Part shown: one piece after another, positions 58,625 to 64,000 of the stretch | Layout of the letters: each line of letters starts with the position of its first letter | How positions within the stretch are numbered: the first letter of the stretch is position 1 | Source: Acinetobacter suaedae | Lineage (GTDB): Bacteria > Pseudomonadota > Gammaproteobacteria > Pseudomonadales > Moraxellaceae | Reading direction: 5' to 3' | NCBI RefSeq assembly: GCF_008630915.1 | Contig: NZ_CP043909.1 | Coordinates: 186,001-250,000 of the forward strand | DNA: 64,000 nucleotides | Notes under the pieces: generated by a model | Seen by the model: the letters and a program-made list of their open reading frames with translations, nothing else | The model's database searches: none | Told to the model about the DNA's origin: nothing | Made by a program: the position numbers and the translations under genes

Positions 58625-59902
58625 TTAAACCTGTGCGAGGGCTTGTTCAAGATCTGCAATGAGGTCATCAATATGCTCAATGCCAATAGACAAGCGTACT
58701 AGGTCTTCACTGACACCTGCCGATTTGAGTTCTTCCGCGTTTAATTGGCGATGAGTTGTTGTCGCTGGATGGCATGCTAAACTTTTTGCATCACCGATGT
58801 TTACGAGACGGGTAAATAGCTGTAATGCATCAATAAAACGAGTTCCACCGTCTAATCCATCCTGAACACCAAATGAAAGGATCGCAGAAGGTTTCCCTTT
58901 CACATATTTTTGAGCTAAATCATGCTGTGGATGGTCTTTGAGTCCTGCATAATTCACCCATTTCACTTTTGGATGTTGTTTTAAATATTCCGCAATTCTG
59001 ATTGCATTTTCGGTATGACGTTCCATACGAAGATTTAAAGTTTCTAATCCTTGTAAAATTAAGAATACACTCAAAGGGCTAATTGCTGCGCCTGTATTAC
59101 GTAATGGAACGACGCGCGCGCGTGCAATATAAGCAGCCTCTCCAAGTGCTTCCACATAATTGACGCCGTGATAGCTTGGGTCAGGGGTATTTAATGCCTT
59201 GAAACGTTCTGGATATTTACCCCAAGGAAACTTCCCACTATCCACAATGATGCCGCCAATACTATTACCATGACCGCCGATATATTTGGTGAGTGAATGA
59301 ATTACGATATCGGCACCAAATTCAAATGGTTTAAGTAGGGCAGGCGTCGCCACGGTATTGTCCACAATCACGGGTACGCCATATTCATGCGCAATTTTTG
59401 AGATCGCTTCAAGGTCAATAATATTACCGAGTGGATTACCAATTGATTCCACAAAAACTAATTTGGTTTTTTCATCAATAATTGAACGTAATACTTCTGG
59501 ATTCTGATAATCAAAGAAGCGTACTTCGATACCTTGTTTCGGTAAAGTATGGGCAAATAAATTATAGGTTCCTCCGTATAAAGTTGAAACAGAAGCAATA
59601 TTGTCACCTGCTTCAGCAATGGTTTGAATCGAGTAAGTGATTGCTGCCATACCAGAGGCTAAAGCTAAAGCACCAATACCACCTTCAAGCGCTGCGAGAC
59701 GTTGCTCCAGCACAGCGGTGGTTGGATTCATGATCCGAGTGTAGATATTTCCCTGAACTTTTAAATCGAATAAATCTGCCCCATGTTGTGTGTTATCAAA
59801 GGCATAAGAAGTGGTTTGATAAATGGGTACTGCAACTGCTTTGGTGGTTGCTTCTGGTGAATATCCCGCATGAATAGCTAAAGTTTCATCTTTATAAGTC
59901 AT
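58625..59902 (-). CDS. O-acetylhomoserine sulfhydrylase-type enzyme (Cys/Met metabolism PLP family)
   Basis: 425 residues, typical MetY length. It begins Thr-Leu-Ala-Ile-His-Ala-Gly-Tyr and has Gln-Thr-Thr-Ser-Tyr, Tyr-Thr-Arg-Ile-Met-Asn-Pro-Thr, Ala-Leu-Ala-Ser-Gly-Met-Ala-Ala and the PLP lysine in Ser-Leu-Thr-Lys-Tyr-Ile-Gly-Gly-His-Gly-Asn. It should make homocysteine from O-acetylhomoserine and sulfide, or a close relative reaction; methionine gamma-lyase is less likely given the length. Monocistronic, divergent from ettA. Confidence 0.9.
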   Translation of the reverse strand: MTYKDETLAIHAGYSPEATTKAVAVPIYQTTSYAFDNTQHGADLFDLKVQGNIYTRIMNPTTAVLEQRLAALEGGIGALALASGMAAITYSIQTIAEAGDNIASVSTLYGGTYNLFAHTLPKQGIEVRFFDYQNPEVLRSIIDEKTKLVFVESIGNPLGNIIDLEAISKIAHEYGVPVIVDNTVATPALLKPFEFGADIVIHSLTKYIGGHGNSIGGIIVDSGKFPWGKYPERFKALNTPDPSYHGVNYVEALGEAAYIARARVVPLRNTGAAISPLSVFLILQGLETLNLRMERHTENAIRIAEYLKQHPKVKWVNYAGLKDHPQHDLAQKYVKGKPSAILSFGVQDGLDGGTRFIDALQLFTRLVNIGDAKSLACHPATTTHRQLNAEELKSAGVSEDLVRLSIGIEHIDDLIADLEQALAQV

Positions 59903-60201
59903 GTTTACATCATCTACGTGAGTTAAATAATGATCGAGTGTAGCCGAAAAAATATCCAGGATGGTGCATAATTTATGCGATTTTTAGCATTTTTATTTAT
60001 ATGCATAGTAAGTAATTATTCAATGAGTTCGAGCTTATTAACGTAAATAAATTTCGTAATATGCTGAAAAATAAAATCCTTTTAATTCCTCCAAACAAAA
60101 TCCAACTTAACTTCATGTTGATTGGGTTTTCAGCGTATAATACGTGCGATTATTTTTCGCTTTTTTTGCGATGTGTTGGTTTTTCAATTGAGGAGTCCTG
60201 C

Positions 60202-61863
60202 GTGGCCCAATATATTTATACGATGAACCGAGTGTCTAAAATGGTTCCGCCTAAGCGCGAAATCTTAAAAGACATCTCTTTATCATTTTTCCCAGGTGCA
60301 AAAATTGGTGTGCTTGGTTTAAACGGTGCGGGTAAATCTACTTTGCTCCGTATTATGGCGGGCGTAGATAAAGATTTCTCAGGTGAGGCACGTGCACAAC
60401 CTGGAATCAAAATCGGTTACTTAGAGCAAGAGCCGCCATTAGATCCAACCAAAGATGTTCGTGGTAACGTTGAAGATGGCGTACGTGAAGCACTTGATGC
60501 TTTAGAACGTCTTGACCAAGTGTTTGCTGAATATGCTGATCCTGATGCAGATTTTGATGCGCTTGCAAAAGAGCAAGAAAAATTGGAATCGATCATCCAT
60601 GCTTGGGATGCGCATAATCTAAACAATCAACTTGAAATCGCAGCAGATGCTTTGAATCTTCCAGCTTGGGATGCAGATGTTACGAAACTTTCTGGTGGTG
60701 AACGTCGTCGTGTAGCGCTTTGTCGTTTATTGCTTTCCAAGCCAGACATGTTACTGCTAGATGAACCGACGAACCATTTGGATGCTGAATCAGTATCTTG
60801 GTTAGAACGTTTCTTGAAAGATTTCCCTGGCACCATCGTTGCGATTACGCATGACCGTTATTTCTTGGATAACGTGGCTGAGTGGATTCTTGAACTTGAC
60901 CGTGGACATGGTATTCCATACCAAGGCAACTATTCTTCTTGGTTGGAACAGAAAAATGCTCGTTTAGAACAAGAGCAGAAACAAGAAGAATCTTTTGCTA
61001 AAGCTTTGAAAAAAGAACTTGAATGGGTTCGTTCAAATGCGAAAGGCCAGCAGAAGAAAAACAAAGCGCGTATGGAGCGTTTTGAAGAGCTTAACTCTAA
61101 AGAATTCCAACAGCGTAATGAAACGTCTGAAATCTATATTCCACCTGGTCCACGTTTAGGCAACAAGGTTGTGGAAGTGGAAGGGATCAGCAAATCATTC
61201 GATGGTCGCTTATTGTATGAAAACTTAAGCTTCAGTGTACCTCCAACAGCAATTGTGGGTATCGTTGGTCCAAACGGTGCGGGTAAAACGACCTTATTCC
61301 GTATGATGACTGGTGAGCAGCAACCAGATACGGGTACTGTAACTTTAGGTGAGTCAGTTAAAGTGGCTTACGTAGGTCAGATTCGTGACACCTTGGATAA
61401 CAACAAAACAGTCTGGGAAGAAGTTTCTGGCGGTTTAGATATCCTGAAAATTGGTGATTACGAAATTGCATCACGTGCTTATATCGGTCGCTTTAACTTT
61501 AAAGGTCAAGATCAGCAAAAACGCGTAGGTGAATTGTCTGGTGGTGAACGTAACCGTTTACAACTTGCCAAAATCCTTCAAATGGGCGCTAACGTCATCT
61601 TACTGGATGAGCCATCGAACGATTTGGATATCGAAACTTTACGTGCACTTGAGGATGCCATTTTGGTGTTCCCAGGTACGGTAATGGTGGTATCGCATGA
61701 CCGTTGGTTCCTTGACCGTATTGCAACGCATATTCTGTCATTTGAAAATGAACAGCCTGAATTCTATACAGGTAACTATGCAGAATATGAAGCATATCGT
61801 CAGTCACGTTTGGGTGATGCTGCAACAACGAAACGCTCTAAATATAAGAAAATTTCGGGCTAA
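60202..61863 (+). CDS. ettA: Energy-dependent translational throttle protein EttA (ABC-F)
   Basis: 553 residues, two ABC ATPase domains. Walker A motifs are Gly-Leu-Asn-Gly-Ala-Gly-Lys-Ser-Thr and Gly-Pro-Asn-Gly-Ala-Gly-Lys-Thr-Thr, each followed by Leu-Ser-Gly-Gly-Glu and Leu-Leu-Asp-Glu-Pro; the inter-domain linker is the charged P-site tRNA-interaction helix pair. It binds the ribosome E site and gates translation according to ATP/ADP. I chose GTG 60202 because AGGAG lies 6 bases upstream and the N-terminus Ala-Gln-Tyr-Ile-Tyr-Thr-Met matches EttA; a frame back to 60061 has no support. Confidence 0.95.
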   Translation: MAQYIYTMNRVSKMVPPKREILKDISLSFFPGAKIGVLGLNGAGKSTLLRIMAGVDKDFSGEARAQPGIKIGYLEQEPPLDPTKDVRGNVEDGVREALDALERLDQVFAEYADPDADFDALAKEQEKLESIIHAWDAHNLNNQLEIAADALNLPAWDADVTKLSGGERRRVALCRLLLSKPDMLLLDEPTNHLDAESVSWLERFLKDFPGTIVAITHDRYFLDNVAEWILELDRGHGIPYQGNYSSWLEQKNARLEQEQKQEESFAKALKKELEWVRSNAKGQQKKNKARMERFEELNSKEFQQRNETSEIYIPPGPRLGNKVVEVEGISKSFDGRLLYENLSFSVPPTAIVGIVGPNGAGKTTLFRMMTGEQQPDTGTVTLGESVKVAYVGQIRDTLDNNKTVWEEVSGGLDILKIGDYEIASRAYIGRFNFKGQDQQKRVGELSGGERNRLQLAKILQMGANVILLDEPSNDLDIETLRALEDAILVFPGTVMVVSHDRWFLDRIATHILSFENEQPEFYTGNYAEYEAYRQSRLGDAATTKRSKYKKISG

Positions 61864-61875
61864 GACTTGATTGAT

Positions 61876-61902
61876 AAAAACCAGCCTGAGGGCTGGTTTT
61901 TT
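61876..61902 (+). terminator. Terminator of ettA
   Basis: AAAAACCAGCC-TGAG-GGCTGGTTTTT with T6; also just beyond the stop of the convergent kinase gene. Confidence 0.9.
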
Positions 61903-61906
61903 ACTT

Positions 61907-62359
61907 TTATACAAAAATGATACTTGTAAATCCTTCATCTAGTGTTGGGGCTTCTATGGCTGCGAAAACATTCTTGAGAGCCTGTTCATCAACCTTGGTA
62001 TCTAAGGTTCTATTGTTATTTCGTTCTAGACAAATCGATAAAGGTGTTTTGAACATCACTGCCACACATTCAATATTATGGAAACGTGCGATTTCTAGAA
62101 TAGGTGCTCTTTCCTCTTTTTTGACTAAGATGGCATCAAAAATAATATTATAAGGCTCTTTCTTTATTTTTTTGTCAGCCCAAGTACTTTTACCAGCAGC
62201 TTGGCAACCAATCAAGACATAAACGATTTGTACGCTTGATTTGTTAATGATTTCATTTTCTAAGTCATGAAAGCATTTTGCCCATGCCATCTGATTTCGT
62301 TCACTTGTGAAAACTCTACCAGCGACAGTTTCTAAATAGTGGTCGGGGTTGATATGCAT
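61907..62359 (-). CDS. Small P-loop kinase-like protein (polynucleotide kinase/zeta-like)
   Basis: 150 residues. Walker A is Gly-Cys-Gln-Ala-Ala-Gly-Lys-Ser-Thr near residue 52; later come Phe-Asp-Ala-Ile, the lid-like Glu-Arg-Asn-Asn-Asn-Arg and Val-Asp-Glu-Gln-Ala-Leu followed by Glu-Gly-Phe. This is the AAA_33 layout of T4 polynucleotide kinase and zeta-toxin relatives, which phosphorylate small substrates or nucleic acid ends. No antitoxin-like gene is adjacent, so a toxin role is unlikely. Substrate unknown. Confidence 0.72.
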   Translation of the reverse strand: MHINPDHYLETVAGRVFTSERNQMAWAKCFHDLENEIINKSSVQIVYVLIGCQAAGKSTWADKKIKKEPYNIIFDAILVKKEERAPILEIARFHNIECVAVMFKTPLSICLERNNNRTLDTKVDEQALKNVFAAIEAPTLDEGFTSIIFV

Positions 62360-62435
62360 GCTTTTAATTTAATATTTTTGAGTAATGATGTAGACCTTAT
62401 TTTAGGCTGAATAAGGTCTTGAGTTCTATAATGGG

Positions 62436-63134
62436 TTATTTATTAAAATCACCGTGTAGATCTGCCCAGATCAGTGACGGAGCGACAGTAATAACATCAA
62501 AGGTCATTGCTAAAGGGTACAAAGCCATTCGAGTCGCGCGTTTAACAGGATGCTTTTTCGTTATTTCAGTTTTTTGCTGTAATACGATTGAGTAAGGAGT
62601 GGGGAGCTTTTGTTGAATCTTCTGAGTTACGGTTGTTTGATAAATCTTGCCCTTAAAGCGAATTATGGTGAAAGGGTAAAATACTTGTTGTTGATTTTCC
62701 ATTGCCATGAAATGGTTGGTAAAACCTAATGTTCTTAAAAGCTCTTTCTGTTTTTCATCTATTTTAGAAGTAGGGTTATTATACCGAATCGTAATTTCAC
62801 CATGGAAATGGGTAGAATCATCCATTACTAGCTCGATTGGGGATGGTGTTTTTAACGTTCTCTGTTCTGCTGGAATGCTTTTGATAATATTGAGTAAGTT
62901 TGAGCTGCCTTCTGTCATCAAATAATTATAGTCTTGACCGACAAATATGAAACCGTACTCCTTCTGATCTTGGACTGCTTGGCCCAATGCAATAATTTGA
63001 TCTGTTTTTAATGTTGTGGTTTGAACATGTGTCGTTTCATTAGGCAAGGCATCGGAGAGAAGCGTAGTAGCACAACCACTCAAACCGAAACTTGCAATTA
63101 AGGCGAAAATAAAAAAAGTTTTGTACATGAACAT
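62436..63134 (-). CDS. Lipoprotein of unknown function
   Basis: 232 residues. The signal peptide ends in the lipobox Leu-Ser-Gly-Cys, followed by Ala-Thr-Thr. The mature part mixes alpha and beta elements with no motif I recognise; the C-terminus (about 200-225) is hydrophobic and could be amphipathic. An Arg-Arg-like pattern is absent, so export is by Sec. Start could be the first or third codon (both Met). Confidence 0.72.
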   Translation of the reverse strand: MFMYKTFFIFALIASFGLSGCATTLLSDALPNETTHVQTTTLKTDQIIALGQAVQDQKEYGFIFVGQDYNYLMTEGSSNLLNIIKSIPAEQRTLKTPSPIELVMDDSTHFHGEITIRYNNPTSKIDEKQKELLRTLGFTNHFMAMENQQQVFYPFTIIRFKGKIYQTTVTQKIQQKLPTPYSIVLQQKTEITKKHPVKRATRMALYPLAMTFDVITVAPSLIWADLHGDFNK

Positions 63135-63287
63135 TACTCGAACTATTAGAGAAATTATTTTTGTCTATCACATGAAGTGTTAAATTGTGTTGCTTGATTG
63201 AATAAAAGAGCAACTCGCAACATTTTTGTAATTTTATTACACCATGCTTCACTGCTATAGTACCTTTCTGCAATTTACTGTAATGGT

Positions 63288-63698
63288 GTGCTGTTGAGAC
63301 GTCCACTTGTATTCATGACACTCTTGCTAAGTTTGTTCATGTTCCAAAGTATTTGGAATGTGGCGGCAGCGTATTGCGGTCATGAAAGTGCAACTCAGCA
63401 GACTGTTTCGGTTAATCATTTTGGTCATCATGCGTTGGATAACTCTAAAGAGCAACAAAGTTCTTTAGTCGCAGTTCAAGAGGCAGATGCTCCATGGTTG
63501 TTGAACGTGCAAGATCATCACGATCATTTGCCAACATGTTTTCATGCAATTGTTATTCAAGAACAACAGCAATTGAAGCAACCAATTCTACGGATACATG
63601 AATTAGAACAAAAATATAACTGGTCCAATCATTACCAGTCGCCATATCTAACAAGCTTAAATCCCCCTCCAGTCTTTGCCCCACTATGGGTGGGGTAG
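63288..63698 (+). CDS. czcI: CzcI-like small exported metal-response protein
   Basis: 136 residues, start GTG. A signal peptide ends near Asn-Val-Ala-Ala-Ala, followed directly by Tyr-Cys-Gly-His-Glu, and later His-Phe-Gly-His-His and His-His-Asp-His-Leu-Pro-Thr-Cys. This Tyr-Cys-x-His-Glu plus His clusters layout is typical of CzcI, the first gene of cobalt-zinc-cadmium efflux operons, thought to sense or bind metal in the periplasm. The next gene also encodes an exported protein, in keeping with czcC, but is cut by the window. Confidence 0.68.
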   Translation: MLLRRPLVFMTLLLSLFMFQSIWNVAAAYCGHESATQQTVSVNHFGHHALDNSKEQQSSLVAVQEADAPWLLNVQDHHDHLPTCFHAIVIQEQQQLKQPILRIHELEQKYNWSNHYQSPYLTSLNPPPVFAPLWVG

Positions 63699-63861
63699 TT
63701 TCAAAATACTCACCAGAAAGCCCTCTATTTCAATACGTCATTTCACCATTTTGTTAGGTAAATGATTGAAGTAGATCATAAATGAACAATTTTATTCATT
63801 TTGTTTGGAGGTCAAATCCTCGATTCAGATGAATCAAAAACATTTAAATCAGGTGAAGATA

Positions 63862-64000
63862 ATGTCGATTCAATTTAATAAAAAACTATGTTTTATGGTG
63901 TTATTCCTTTCAACAAGCTTGGCAAATGCTGATGGAGGTTTAATTTTCTTAGAAAAAAACCTTCAGTCTCAACAAGAAATGAAGGCAAATGTTGGAAATA
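63862..64000 (+). CDS. Exported protein, N-terminal part; possibly czcC (outer-membrane efflux channel)
   Basis: 46 codons visible. AGGTGA lies 6 bases before ATG 63862. A signal peptide (Leu-Cys-Phe-Met-Val-Leu-Phe-Leu) ends near Ala-Asn-Ala-Asp-Gly-Gly, followed by Leu-Glu-Lys-Asn-Leu-Gln-Ser-Gln-Gln. Position 163 bases behind a CzcI-like gene suggests czcC, but the fragment is too short to prove a TolC fold. An in-frame ATG at 63829 would add 11 residues without a ribosome site. Confidence 0.45.
   Translation, partial: MSIQFNKKLCFMVLFLSTSLANADGGLIFLEKNLQSQQEMKANVGN

Noticed and set aside
59903..60060. Possible SAM or other riboswitch upstream of the O-acetylhomoserine sulfhydrylase-type gene
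   Set aside because: I looked for conserved stems and a terminator-antiterminator pair and saw none.
60061..60201. 47-residue extension upstream of EttA
   Set aside because: No ribosome site and unlike any ABC-F N-terminus; GTG 60202 has AGGAG at the right distance.
61907..62359. Zeta-type toxin of a toxin-antitoxin pair
   Set aside because: The fold fits, but there is no small antitoxin gene upstream; the neighbours are ettA (convergent) and a lipoprotein gene.

Overview
The window looks like a chromosomal segment of an Acinetobacter species. The evidence is the moderate to low GC, the set of recognisable proteins (an Acr1-type fatty acyl-CoA reductase, a CzcI-like peptide, ssb directly behind a YajR-like MFS gene, dispersed his genes), and densely packed short operons ended by strong hairpins. 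I count about 57 protein genes, including two cut by the window edges, plus four tRNA genes and one decayed integrase. There are many intrinsic terminators. No rRNA, intact insertion sequence or CRISPR array was seen.

Layout: 1-3502 holds the start of tenA, a TerC-like membrane protein, a YajR-like transporter and ssb. 3684-9789 is a GABA catabolism locus: gabP, then gabR divergent from the gabT-gabD operon. An almost identical 37-bp operator lies upstream of both gabP and gabR/gabT. 9854-15217 has a LysR/YcaC/pirin cluster and an FAD-oxidoreductase plus methyltransferase pair. 15343-22309, between tRNA-Thr and tRNA-Ser, is an AT-rich island. 22522-38972 is core and housekeeping: kup, a nuclease, aqpZ, an AraC regulator with a membrane hydroxylase, hisF, thrB, small membrane proteins, a SulP transporter, hisA, hisH-hisB and a PanZ-like acetyltransferase. 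Then follow two identical tRNA-Phe genes, a cysteine-rich lipoprotein, a CoA-transferase, envZ-ompR and tex. 47703-63698 has secreted and membrane proteins of unknown role, azlCD, an HD-domain gene, a phytase-like lipoprotein, a secreted CYTH-like protein, acr1, an O-acetylhomoserine sulfhydrylase-type enzyme, ettA, a small P-loop kinase and, at the right edge, the start of what is probably a czc metal-efflux operon.

The most unusual part is the island operon at 15605-21530. Four tightly coupled genes encode (A) a protein with two GHKL ATPase modules, one Hsp90/MORC-like and one histidine-kinase-like with an H-box; (B) a receiver-domain protein with an unknown output domain; (C) a histidine-rich protein of unknown fold; and (D) a gamma-class N6-adenine DNA methyltransferase with no endonuclease or helicase beside it. 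A frameshifted P4-type integrase relic sits between the operon and tRNA-Ser. My inference is a horizontally acquired, probably anti-phage or epigenetic system in which a two-component-like relay is joined to DNA methylation. I do not recognise it as a named defence system.

Two candidate regulons can be read from the DNA alone. One is the GabR direct-repeat operator at 3684-3720 and 6895-6931. The other is an 18-bp palindrome, TTAGAGT-N4-ACTCTAA, found upstream of both acr1 and an HD-domain hydrolase gene. All calls come from reading the sequence; no database search was run.
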